23,433 nucleotides of DNA from Chloroflexota bacterium (lineage in GTDB: Bacteria; Chloroflexota; Dormibacteria; Dormibacterales; Dormibacteraceae): the NCBI GenBank assembly GCA_005880175.1, contig VBJR01000166.1:1-23433 (forward strand). The letters are read 5' to 3'. Within the stretch, counting starts at the first letter, position 1. Each line of letters begins with the position of its first letter. Below are positions 7,925 to 15,278 of the stretch, piece after piece. Below the pieces are notes generated by a model that did not search any database, was not told the DNA's origin, and saw nothing but the letters and a program-made list of their open reading frames with translations. The translations under genes were made by a program, and so were the position numbers.

Positions 7925-8736
7925 ATGGCGTACGCGACCGCGGCCGACGGAGTGCGACTCTGGTTCGAGGAGACCGGCTCCGGCTCGCCGGTCCTGTTCA
8001 TCCACGAGTTCGCGGGCGATCACCGGAGCTGGGAGCCGCAGGTGCGGGCCATGGCCCGCCGCCACCGCTGCGTCACGTACGACGCCCGCGGCTACCCCCG
8101 CTCCGACGTGCCGGAGGAGCGCACGTGGTCGGGCTGTCGATGGGCGGCTTCTGCACGCTCCACCTGGGCCTGCGCCACCCCGAGCGGGCGCTCTCGCTGA
8201 CGGTCGCGGGGTGCGGGTACGGCGCCCAGCCGGGCCTGCTGGAGCGCTGGCAGGCCGAGACGGAGGCGAGCGCCCGCTCGTTCGAGACCGACGGCGCGGC
8301 GGCCACGGCCGAGCGCTACATGGTGGGCCCGGCGCGGGTGCAGCTCCAGCGCAAGGATCCCCGCGGCTGGGAGGAGTCGAAGCGCTGGCTGGCCGAGCAC
8401 CCGCCGGCCGGCTCGGCCCTGACGCTGCGGGGCGTCCAGATGCGGCGGCCGTCGCTGTACGACCTCACCGACCAGCTCGCGCGCGTGCGGGTCCCCATGC
8501 TGCTGGTGACCGGCGACGAGGACGAGGGCTGCCTGGAGCCGAACCTCATGCTCAAGCGGACGATCCCGACGGCCGCGCTGGCGGTGCTGCCGCGGACCGG
8601 GCACGCCTGCAACCTGGAGGAGCCGGCGCTGTTCAACCGCCTGGTGCTGGACTTCGTCGCGGCCGTCGAGGCGGGCCGCTGGGAGCCGCGCGATCCGCGC
8701 TCCCTGGGCGCCAGCCTGACCGGCATGGAGCGGTAG
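7925..8736 (+). CDS. Alpha/beta hydrolase, broken by an internal gap with frameshift
   Basis: This is a serine hydrolase of the alpha/beta fold; the substrate is unknown (ester, lactone or similar). The first part, from ATG 7925 to about 8119, encodes the N-terminal strands: LFIHEFAGDHRSWEPQ (oxyanion region), VTYDARGYPRSDVPEE. From about 8119 the protein continues in another frame: AHVVGLSMGGF with the nucleophile Ser in G-x-S-x-G, the cap region, then LLVTGDEDEG (acid) and PRTGHACNLEEP (catalytic His). The segment of about 25-30 residues that normally links the two parts (the helix before the nucleophile elbow) is missing at 8116-8122. All three catalytic residues survive, but in two frames. 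The stop directly abuts the GTG start of the next gene, so the two form an operon. Confidence 0.8.
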
Positions 8737-9555
8737 GTGCGCTACGGCTGGGTGCTCCCCTACGGGGACGCCCGGACCGCCGCCGACCTCGCCGCGCTCG
8801 CCGAGCGCCACCGCTGGGACGGGTTCTTCGTCTGGGAGGCGGTCTGGGGCATCGACGCCTGGGTCGCGCTGGCCGCCGCCGCCATGCGGACCGAGCGCAT
8901 CCGGCTGGGCACGATGCTCACGCCGCTGCCGAGGCGCCGGCCCTGGGACGTGGCCGGGCAGGTGGCGACGCTGGACAACCTGTCCGGCGGCCGGACCATC
9001 CTGAGCGTCGGGCTGGGCGCGCCCGACGACCGCTGGTGGCTGTTCGAGGACGATCCGGGCCGCCGGGTCCGCGCCGAGCGGCTCGACGAGGGCCTGGAGC
9101 TGATGGGCCGCCTGTGGAGCGGCGAGCCCGTGAGCTTCGAGGGCGCGCACTACCGGGCCCGCCCGGCCGACCGGCTGGTGCCGCCGCCGCCGGTGCAGCG
9201 GCCGCGCGCGCCGGTCTGGGTGGTGGGCGCCTGGCCGCGGCCGAAGTCGATGCGCCGGGCCGCGGCGTGGGACGGCTGGATCCCCAACTACGCACCCCGC
9301 GAGGGCGAGGGGGAGCTCACGCCCGAGCTCCTGCGGGCCGGCGTCGAGTGGGTGCGCGAGCGCCGCGCGGCCGCCGGCCTGACCATGGACGGCTACGACG
9401 TGGTTGCCGAGGGCACGACGACCGACCCCGGGGAGCCGGCCGAATGGGCCGCCGCCGGGGCGACGTGGTGGCTGGAGGCGGACTGGTCGAGCATGGACCC
9501 GGACGCGGTGCGCGAGGCCGCCCGGGCCCGGTTGAGCGCAGGGCCGCCCCGCTGA
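8737..9555 (+). CDS. LLM class flavin-dependent oxidoreductase, F420-type
   Basis: This is a bacterial luciferase-like TIM-barrel oxidoreductase of 272 residues, probably using coenzyme F420 or FMN. Recognisable segments are WDGFFVWEAVWGIDAWVALAA, RTERIRLGTMLTPLPRRRPW, VATLDNLSGGRTILSVGLGA, RAERLDEGLELMGRLWSGEP and the end GATWWLEADW. The GTG start at 8737 immediately follows the hydrolase TAG (TAGGTG), which points to translational coupling; GGAG lies a few bases upstream. It is followed by two hairpins and a convergent gene. The length and all blocks look intact. The substrate is unknown; cofactor preference is inferred from the family, since F420 use is common in high-GC Gram-positives and Chloroflexota. 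Confidence 0.85.
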   Translation: MRYGWVLPYGDARTAADLAALAERHRWDGFFVWEAVWGIDAWVALAAAAMRTERIRLGTMLTPLPRRRPWDVAGQVATLDNLSGGRTILSVGLGAPDDRWWLFEDDPGRRVRAERLDEGLELMGRLWSGEPVSFEGAHYRARPADRLVPPPPVQRPRAPVWVVGAWPRPKSMRRAAAWDGWIPNYAPREGEGELTPELLRAGVEWVRERRAAAGLTMDGYDVVAEGTTTDPGEPAEWAAAGATWWLEADWSSMDPDAVREAARARLSAGPPR

Positions 9556-9619
9556 GCCGGATTCCGCCGACGGAGGCGGACGCGGCGCCGAGTCGCCGAC
9601 TGTTCGGTGGAATCCGGCT
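9555..9619. repeat. Long imperfect inverted repeat after the oxidoreductase gene
   Basis: AGCCGGATTCCGCCGA (9555-9570) pairs with TCGGTGGAATCCGGCT (9604-9619) with a single mismatch over 16 nt and a 33-nt loop that itself contains CGGCGCCG. It begins at the last base of the TGA stop. It may act as a terminator or RNA-stabilising hairpin, or be a palindromic repeat of a dispersed family. Confidence 0.6.
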
Positions 9620-9629
9620 GAGAACGGAT

Positions 9630-9659
9630 GCGGCCCCTCCGGGGGAGCGGAGGGGCCGC
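9630..9659. terminator. Hairpin between convergent genes, probable bidirectional terminator
   Basis: GCGGCCCCTCCG (9630-9641) pairs perfectly with CGGAGGGGCCGC (9648-9659), a 12-bp GC stem with a 6-nt loop. No T-rich tract follows on either strand, which is common in high-GC bacteria. It lies between the plus-strand oxidoreductase and the minus-strand membrane protein gene, where both transcripts must end. Confidence 0.6.
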
Positions 9660-9679
9660 GACTGTGGAAGGGATGTTCG

Positions 9680-10291
9680 CTACGGGTGGGCCGAGGGCTT
9701 GCCGTGGCCGTGGTCGCCGTTGTTCCCGTTGCCGACCTGCCCCCCGGCGTTCTGGGCCGGGGCCTGGTTCTGACCCTGACCCTGGGCACCCGACTGGCCG
9801 TTGTCGCTGCCGGCGCCCTTCGGCGGCTGGCCGTTCTCCTGGCTCTCGCGCTGGCCGGGCTTCGGGCTCGGGCTGGCGCCGGTGTGAGTGGTCGACTGGC
9901 TGTGCTGGGCGCTCGTCTGCTCGCCGTGCTGCCGGGCGAAGGCGCTGACGCACTGGCCGACGTTCGTGTCGGCGGCCTTGCACTGCGCGACCACCTGGAC
10001 CACGTGCTGCCCCCAGTTCACGGGGTTCGCGCTGTGGGTGCTGGCGGTGCCCGCGGCCGCACCCGCGGCCAGAGCGACGACTGCGCCCCCCAGCAGAGAC
10101 TTTGCCCCCAGGGCTGCGCCAATGCCGAATCGAATCGGTGTCACGCGGCCTCCTTGGTGTCGGGGAGCGACCCGGTACCGGGCCTCGGCCGGCCGGGGCA
10201 CCGGTCCCAGCTCCGGATCGAGGGCGGTGCGAAGCTGTCCGCGGAGCCAGCGGTCGAAGTCGGCGCCCGGATCGCTACCCGTCGGTGTCAT
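9680..10291 (-). CDS. Small single-pass membrane protein with Gln/Gly-rich tail, paired with ECF sigma factor
   Basis: A 203-residue protein of no family I recognise. Residues 1-50 are soluble and charged (DFDRWLRGQLRTAL), followed by one hydrophobic segment at about 55-82. A short ordered part with two cysteines (Cys104 and Cys114) comes next. From about residue 125 to the end there is a low-complexity tail rich in Gln, Gly, Ser, Pro and Asn. The ATG at 10291 overlaps the sigma factor stop as ATGA, so both are made together. The topology (cytoplasmic N-terminus, membrane helix, extracytoplasmic tail) and the position fit an anti-sigma factor or a membrane sensor, but no zinc-binding anti-sigma (HxxxCxxC) motif is visible. 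Function is inferred from context only. Confidence 0.75.
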   Translation of the reverse strand: MTPTGSDPGADFDRWLRGQLRTALDPELGPVPRPAEARYRVAPRHQGGRVTPIRFGIGAALGAKSLLGGAVVALAAGAAAGTASTHSANPVNWGQHVVQVVAQCKAADTNVGQCVSAFARQHGEQTSAQHSQSTTHTGASPSPKPGQRESQENGQPPKGAGSDNGQSGAQGQGQNQAPAQNAGGQVGNGNNGDHGHGKPSAHP

Positions 10292-10845
10292 TCGTCCCAG
10301 GGAACGCTGGTGACCAGCGCAGTACGCCACTCCCGTCCGTCGGCGAGCCGCCGCTGCAGCTGCGCCCGGGCCCGGATGAGCCGCGAGGCGACCGTCCGCT
10401 CGGGGATGCCGAGGGCGTGCGCGATGTCGCGGTTGGAGTAGCCGTGGTAGTGGCGGAGGACGAGCGCGGCCGCCTGCTTGGGCGGCAGGGCGCGGAGCTC
10501 GCGGAGGAGGTCCCAGCGCGCCGCCAGGTCCGTCGTCTCCGACTGCTCGGGCGCGCCGAGGCGGCGGATGAGCTCGCCCACCTCGCGCAGCCGCTCCCGG
10601 CGGCGCCACGAGATGGCCATGTTGATCGCGATGCGGTGCAGCCACGCCTCGGCGGGCGCGGCCGGCTTCCACTCCGCCCAGGAGCGATAGGCGCGCAGGA
10701 ACGCCTCCTGGGCGCAGTCCTCGGCGGCCGCGCGGTCCCGCAGCAGGGCGAGCACGGTGCCCAGCACCCGCTGGTACGTGGCGGTGTACAGCCGGTCGAA
10801 GTCCTCCCGGCTGCCGGGTCGGTAGCGAGGCGGTTCGGTGTCGAT
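10288..10845 (-). CDS. RNA polymerase sigma-70 factor, ECF subfamily (5' end unclear)
   Basis: This is a group 4 sigma factor of about 185 residues. Region 2 is DFDRLYTATYQRVLGTVLALLRDRAAAEDCAQEAFLRAY followed by the DNA-contacting AEAWLHRIAINMAISWRRR. Region 4 is LRALPPKQAAALVLRHYHG with the helix-turn-helix SNRDIAHALGIPERTVASRLIRAR. It directs polymerase to a specialised regulon, probably in response to a signal relayed by the overlapping downstream membrane protein. The frame has no ATG, GTG or TTG near the expected N-terminus. The homologous sequence begins at about 10845 with an ATC, and the next usable start lies inside region 2. The 5' end and the divergent promoter region therefore look incomplete; coordinates at that end are approximate. 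Confidence 0.85.
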   Translation of the reverse strand: MDTEPPRYRPGSREDFDRLYTATYQRVLGTVLALLRDRAAAEDCAQEAFLRAYRSWAEWKPAAPAEAWLHRIAINMAISWRRRERLREVGELIRRLGAPEQSETTDLAARWDLLRELRALPPKQAAALVLRHYHGYSNRDIAHALGIPERTVASRLIRARAQLQRRLADGREWRTALVTSVPWDE

Positions 10846-10890
10846 TCCACCAGGGACAACGCGCGAGGACCCGCGACTACGCCCGGCATC

Positions 10891-11802
10891 ATGGCGAACC
10901 CGGCGCACCCGAGGCACGGCGGGCTCGGCCAGATGGGTTCCCGGATCGCCGAGCGACTGCTGGAGGCCGGCCACCGCGTCACCGGCTGGAACCGGACGCG
11001 AGCCAAGGCGGAGTGGCTGATCGAGCGCGGGATGCGTTGGGCCGACACGCCTCGCGACGTGGCGCTGGCCTCCGACGTCGTCTTCAGCATGGTGACCGAC
11101 ACGGCGGCGCTGCGGCACGTGACCGGCGGCGAGCACGGCCTGCTGGCCGGCCTCGGCGAGGGCAAGGTCTACGTGGACATGAGCACCGTCAGCCCGGCCG
11201 CCAGCGGCGAGCTGGCCGTGCGCGTGCGCGAGACCGGCGCCCGGATGCTGGACGCGCCCGTGTCCGGCTCGCTCGTGACGCTGGAGGAGGGCCGGCTGTC
11301 GCTGATGGTCGGCGGCGACCCGGAGACGTTCGAGCGGGTGCGGTCGGTGCTGCGCGACATCGGGCCCACCGTCACCCACGTCGGCCCCAACGGGCACGGG
11401 GCGCTGATGAAGATCGCGACCAACCTGGGCCTGGCGGTCCAGATGCTCGCGTTCAGCGAGGCCGTGCTGCTGGCGGAGAAGGGCGGCATCGCGCGGGAGA
11501 CCGCCGTCCACGTCCTGACCAACTCGGCGATCGCCTCGCCCATGGTCAGGTACCGGGGCCCGTTCGTCCTCCAGCAGCCCGACGAGGCCTGGTTCGACGT
11601 CGGCATGATGCAGAAGGACCTGCGGCTGGCCCTGGAGGCCGCCCTCGAGACCGACGTGCCCCTGCCCACCACCGCCGTCACCAACGAGTTCCTCACGGCG
11701 GCCCGGGGCATGGGCCTCGGCGACTACGACTTCGCGATCGTGTTCGACGTGCTGGCCGCGATGGCGGGCGTCGAGGTCCGCAGGGACGGAGGGGAGCGAT
11801 GA
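10891..11802 (+). CDS. NAD(P)-dependent oxidoreductase, 3-hydroxyisobutyrate dehydrogenase family (N-terminus possibly damaged)
   Basis: This is a beta-hydroxyacid dehydrogenase of 303 residues that oxidises a 3-hydroxy acid or reduces the matching semialdehyde. The Rossmann motif GLGQMG is at about 11-16. The substrate-binding block DMSTVSPAASGELA and the DAPVSGSLVTLEEGRLSLMVGG segment follow, then the catalytic Lys in GHGALMKIATN. The hydrophobic first beta strand that should precede GLGQMG is replaced by PAHPRHG, and no ribosome site is visible before the ATG at 10891. A piece at the 5' end is probably missing here, as in the divergent sigma gene. The stop overlaps the start of the M24 gene (ATGA), so they form an operon. 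Confidence 0.82.
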   Translation: MANPAHPRHGGLGQMGSRIAERLLEAGHRVTGWNRTRAKAEWLIERGMRWADTPRDVALASDVVFSMVTDTAALRHVTGGEHGLLAGLGEGKVYVDMSTVSPAASGELAVRVRETGARMLDAPVSGSLVTLEEGRLSLMVGGDPETFERVRSVLRDIGPTVTHVGPNGHGALMKIATNLGLAVQMLAFSEAVLLAEKGGIARETAVHVLTNSAIASPMVRYRGPFVLQQPDEAWFDVGMMQKDLRLALEAALETDVPLPTTAVTNEFLTAARGMGLGDYDFAIVFDVLAAMAGVEVRRDGGER

Positions 11803-13025
11803 GCGCGAAGACCCGGACGTACGGCGCGATGGGCGTGGACTGGGAGGCGCGGGTGGACTTCGAGCGGCTCCGCACGCAGCGCCTGGCCCGAGCCAGGCGG
11901 ATGCTGACGGAGTCGTCGCTGGGCGCCCTGCTCTGCTTCGACATGAACAACATCCGCTACCTGACGGCGACCCACATCGGCACCTGGGCGCTGGACAAGG
12001 CGGCCCGGTTCGCGCTGCTGCCGCAGGGCGGGGAGCCCATCATGTGGGACTTCGGCTCCGCGGCGCGCCACCACAAGCTGTACTGCCCCTGGCTGGGCGA
12101 CGAGCGCTCCCGCGCCGGCATCTCCACCATGCGCGGGACGTTCAGCCCCGAGATGGGCAGGGCCGAGGACGTGGCCAGGAAGATCCGGGTCGAGCTGGAG
12201 GCGCACGGCCTGCTCGGCGAGCCGCTGGGCGTGGACATCGTGGAGCCGCCCGTGCTGTTCGCGCTCCAGGCCGAGGGCATCCAGGTGGTGGACGGCCAGC
12301 AGCTCATGCAGGACGTGCGCCTGATCAAGACGGGCGACGAGATCACGCTGCTCTCGACCGCGTGCGCGATGGTGGACGCCGCGTACGACCACCTCTACCA
12401 GGCGCTCCGCCCCGGCATCCGCGAGAACGAGTGCGTGGGCCTGGTCACGAAGGTGCTGCACGACATGGGGTCGGAGTTCGTGGACGGCGTCAACGCGATC
12501 ACCGGCGAGCGCGCGAACCCGCACCCGCACGTGTACACGGACCGCGCCCTGCGGCCGGGCGGCAGCGCGTCGCCGGCGCTGGTGGACGCGTATCGCCGCT
12601 GCCGCGACATACTCGACCAGGCGATCGCGATGATCCGGCCCGGCGTCACCACCGCCGAGGTGGCGGCGACGTGGCCGGCGGCGACCGAGTTCGGGTTCCC
12701 CGACGAGGAGTCCGCGTTCGCCCTGCAGTTCGGCCACGGCTGCGGCCTCTCGCACTGGGAGAAGCCGATCTTCAGCCGCCTGGTCTCCCTCGACCACCCG
12801 CAGGTGATCGAGGAGGACATGTGCTTCGCGCTGGAGACGTTCTGGCCCTCCACGGACGGCTGGTCCGCCGCCCGGATCGAGGAGCAGCTGGTGGTCACCG
12901 CCGGCGGCTGCGAGGTGATCACGCGGTTCCCGGCGGAGCAGCTGCTGGTCGCGGGCCAGCGCTACTGGACGGTGACGGGCCCGCTGGCGACGACGCGCGA
13001 GGTGCAGTCGAACCTGAACGCGTAG
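11799..13025 (+). CDS. M24 peptidase-fold protein (Xaa-Pro peptidase/DddP-like) lacking its central metal-ligand block
   Basis: This protein of 408 residues has the pita-bread fold of aminopeptidase P-type enzymes. The N-terminal creatinase-like domain (about 1-175) contains DMNNIRYLTATHIGTWALDK. The catalytic domain retains His313 (FGHG), Glu346 (FALETFW) and Glu361/Glu362 (AARIEE). Between RPG (252-254) and SASPALVDAY about 25 residues are missing in frame, where relatives carry a segment like YFDI...GYRTCYYRTF that supplies the two metal-binding Asp residues. As written, the protein should not bind its dimetal centre. GGAGGGGAG precedes the ATG, which overlaps the dehydrogenase stop. Close relatives as I recall them include DMSP lyase DddP and Xaa-Pro dipeptidases; the real substrate is unknown. 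The convergent stress protein gene ends 16 nt away. Confidence 0.85.
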   Translation: MSAKTRTYGAMGVDWEARVDFERLRTQRLARARRMLTESSLGALLCFDMNNIRYLTATHIGTWALDKAARFALLPQGGEPIMWDFGSAARHHKLYCPWLGDERSRAGISTMRGTFSPEMGRAEDVARKIRVELEAHGLLGEPLGVDIVEPPVLFALQAEGIQVVDGQQLMQDVRLIKTGDEITLLSTACAMVDAAYDHLYQALRPGIRENECVGLVTKVLHDMGSEFVDGVNAITGERANPHPHVYTDRALRPGGSASPALVDAYRRCRDILDQAIAMIRPGVTTAEVAATWPAATEFGFPDEESAFALQFGHGCGLSHWEKPIFSRLVSLDHPQVIEEDMCFALETFWPSTDGWSAARIEEQLVVTAGGCEVITRFPAEQLLVAGQRYWTVTGPLATTREVQSNLNA

Positions 13026-13041
13026 CCGCCAGCGGTGGGCC

Positions 13042-13878
13042 TCAGCGGACCGCCGCCTGGCGAACGTGGCGGGCCAGCAGCACCGGCCGGCGGAGCTGGT
13101 GGATGACCTCGTGGCCGACGCTCCCCAGCACCAGGCCGCCCAGGTGCGACGGCCGCCGGGAGCCGAGCACGACCAGGTCCGCGCCATGCCGCCGCGCCGC
13201 GGCCACGATGGCGCCGGCCACAGAGGGGTCGGTCACGATCTCGCCTGTGGCCCGGGCCCCGCCGGCCTCGACCGCATCCACGCCCCGGCGCAGGATGCCC
13301 TCGGCCTCCTGGTCCGTCTCCGTCACGCCGGCGGCCGCCACGGTCGCCAGCGGCACGACGTGGAGGACGCGCACCTCCGCACCGAACCCGGACGCGACGC
13401 GGGCCGCCTCGGCCGCCGCCTCGTCCGACGTCGGCGAGCCGTCCACCGCCAGCAGCACCGTCCGCGGCTCGGCCGGGGCCGGGGGCTGGAACGGCGCGTG
13501 CAGCACCAGCATCGGCGCCTCCAGGCGGCTGGCCGCCGACTGGCCGACGCTGCCCAGCAGCAGCGCGCCCACCTCCGAGCGGCCGTGCGAGCCGAGCACG
13601 ACCAGATCGGCATGGGCGCCGGCCTCCGCCACGACCGCGCCCACGTCGTCGCCCGGGCCGAGCGGCCGGATCTCGCCCTCGGCCGCGATGCCCTCCTCCC
13701 GGAGCGTGTCCACGACCGCCGTCACCAGCCGCCGGCCGGCGCCATTGGGAGCGTCCGGACGGGCCACGTGGAGGACCCGGACGCCGGCGTCCCACCGCCG
13801 CGCGTACGCGCCGACCACCGGCAGGGCGGCCGCCAGCATCTCGTCGTCGTCGATCGCGAACAGGATGGTCCGTTCCAT
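13042..13878 (-). CDS. Tandem universal stress protein (two UspA domains)
   Basis: A 278-residue cytoplasmic protein made of two UspA domains (about 1-128 and 138-270). Each carries the ATP-binding signature G-2x-G-9x-G-(S/T): GSHGRSEVGALLLGS at 96-110, and GSRRPSHLGGLVLGS at 239-253, where Arg-Pro replaces the usual His-Gly. Such proteins help cells survive starvation, hypoxia or redox stress; the molecular role is poorly defined. The frame is open to 13989, but the ATG at 13878 has GGAGG 9 nt upstream and starts the domain exactly (MERTILFAIDDDEM), so it was chosen. It lies 146 nt downstream of the CoA-transferase stop on the same strand, so it may have its own promoter. Intact. Confidence 0.9.
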   Translation of the reverse strand: MERTILFAIDDDEMLAAALPVVGAYARRWDAGVRVLHVARPDAPNGAGRRLVTAVVDTLREEGIAAEGEIRPLGPGDDVGAVVAEAGAHADLVVLGSHGRSEVGALLLGSVGQSAASRLEAPMLVLHAPFQPPAPAEPRTVLLAVDGSPTSDEAAAEAARVASGFGAEVRVLHVVPLATVAAAGVTETDQEAEGILRRGVDAVEAGGARATGEIVTDPSVAGAIVAAARRHGADLVVLGSRRPSHLGGLVLGSVGHEVIHQLRRPVLLARHVRQAAVR

Positions 13879-14024
13879 CACCGCCTGCCTCCGGGGGTGC
13901 GCCTCGCTGGCTCGACGGCCGGTGCCGGGCACACCCCGGAGGGCTCTACCAGCCGTCTGTTGCTCGATCCGCTGCGCAGCGATCGTCATTCACAGGAACC
14001 GGCGCGCCCGCCCGGTCATTCGGC

Positions 14025-15215
14025 TCAGACGACGCCGCGGCGGCGCAGGTCGGCCACCCGCTCGGGCGAGAGGCCCAGCTCCGCCAGCAGCTCCGCCGTG
14101 TGCTGGCCCGGCTCGGGGCTGGGCGCGCGCACGCTGGCCACCGCCCGGCTGGTCGTGACCGGCGCCCGCACCAGGTCCAGGTGCCCCAGCACCGGGTGCT
14201 CCACGCCGGCCACCATCTCCAGGTGGCCCACCTGGGGGTCCGCGAACGTCTCGTCCACCCGGTAGACGGGCCCCGCCGGCACCCCGGCCTCGTTGAGAGC
14301 GCTCACCCACTCGGCCGTCGGGCGCTGGCGCAGGCGCCCCGCGATCAGCGCGTTGAGCTCGGGCCGGGCCGCCGTCCGCTTCGCGACCGTGTCGTAGCGC
14401 GGGTCGCGGGCCAGCTCGGGCAGCCCGACCACGGCGCACAGCGCGTCCCACAGCCGGCCGCCCGCGCCCGCGACGTTGAGATGGCCGTCGGCGGTCTCGA
14501 AGCAGCCCATCGGCGTCATCGTCGGGTGGTTGTTGCCCTCCTGGCCGGGCACCTCGCCCGCGACGGTCCAGCGCGCCGCCTGGAAGTCCATCATCGCGAT
14601 CATCGCCTCGAGCAGGGACGTCCGGACCCACTGGCCCTCGCCGGTCCGGTCGCGCTCGTGCAGCGCGGCCAGGATGGCGACGGTGAGGTAGAGCCCCGCC
14701 GCCAGGTCGGAGACCGGGATGCCCACCCGGGTCGGCCCCGTGCCCGGCAGGCCGGTCACGCTCATCAGCCCGCCCATGCCCTGGGCGATCTGGTCCACGC
14801 CGCCGCGGCCGGCGTACGGGCCGGTCTGACCGAACCCCGAGATCGACGCGTACACCAGCCGCGGGTTGCGCGCCCGCACGGTCTCGTAGTCGAACCCCAG
14901 CCGGTGCTTGACGGGCGGCCGCATGTTCTCGACCAGCACGTCCGCGCCGTCCACCAGCCGCATCAGCAGGTCGCGGCCCTCGGCCGACTTGAGGTCGAGC
15001 GTCAGGCAGCGCTTGTTGCGGTGGAGGTTCTGGAAGTCCGGGGTGTGCCGGCGCTCGTCCATCTGGTCGCCGGCCGCGACGCCGGCCGGCGGCTCGACGC
15101 GGACCACGTCGGCGCCCCAGTCCGCCAGCTGCCTGACGCAGGTCGGCCCGGCCCGCGCGACGGTCAGGTCGATGACGCGCACGTCGGCGAGCGGCAGGCC
15201 GTTGTCCGCTGGCAT
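14025..15215 (-). CDS. Family III CoA-transferase (CaiB/BaiF, formyl-CoA transferase-like)
   Basis: This enzyme transfers CoA between carboxylic acids through an enzyme-bound mixed anhydride. It has 396 residues, the usual family length, and is complete. The catalytic Asp is Asp170 in GIPVSDLAAGLY, equivalent to Asp169 of formyl-CoA transferase. Other family blocks are RVIDLTVARAGPTCVRQLADWGADVVRVE, NKRCLTLDLKSAEGR, NMRPPVKHRLGFDYE, ISGFGQTGPYAGRGGVDQIAQGMGG, and NNHPTMTPMGCFETADGHL. A GTG at 15233 is also in frame; neither start has a convincing ribosome site, and I prefer the ATG at 15215. A strong hairpin separates it from the GH2 gene upstream. The acyl substrate cannot be predicted. Confidence 0.9.
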   Translation of the reverse strand: MPADNGLPLADVRVIDLTVARAGPTCVRQLADWGADVVRVEPPAGVAAGDQMDERRHTPDFQNLHRNKRCLTLDLKSAEGRDLLMRLVDGADVLVENMRPPVKHRLGFDYETVRARNPRLVYASISGFGQTGPYAGRGGVDQIAQGMGGLMSVTGLPGTGPTRVGIPVSDLAAGLYLTVAILAALHERDRTGEGQWVRTSLLEAMIAMMDFQAARWTVAGEVPGQEGNNHPTMTPMGCFETADGHLNVAGAGGRLWDALCAVVGLPELARDPRYDTVAKRTAARPELNALIAGRLRQRPTAEWVSALNEAGVPAGPVYRVDETFADPQVGHLEMVAGVEHPVLGHLDLVRAPVTTSRAVASVRAPSPEPGQHTAELLAELGLSPERVADLRRRGVV

Positions 15216-15237
15216 CTGAAGGGCACTGTACACGGGA

Positions 15238-15270
15238 GCCGGCCGCGCCCCACGTCGGGGCGCGGCCGGC
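15238..15270 (-). terminator. Strong hairpin after the GH2 gene
   Basis: GCCGGCCGCGCCCC (15238-15251) pairs perfectly with GGGGCGCGGCCGGC (15257-15270), a 14-bp GC stem with a 5-nt loop, 8 nt after the GH2 stop. No T tract follows. It probably terminates the ROK-GH2 transcript before the CoA-transferase gene. Confidence 0.7.
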
Positions 15271-15278
15271 CAGCCGCG

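Noticed and set aside
8737..9555. Possible internal loss in the LLM oxidoreductase
   Set aside because: All family blocks are present in one frame and the length of 272 residues is normal.
13970..13981. Palindrome CGCTGCGCAGCG in the gap before the stress protein gene
   Set aside because: A 12-nt GC palindrome without further symmetry or promoter context is expected by chance at this base composition.
13879..13989. Extended N-terminus for the universal stress protein
   Set aside because: The extra 37 residues are not part of the Usp fold, and a good GGAGG precedes the ATG at 13878.
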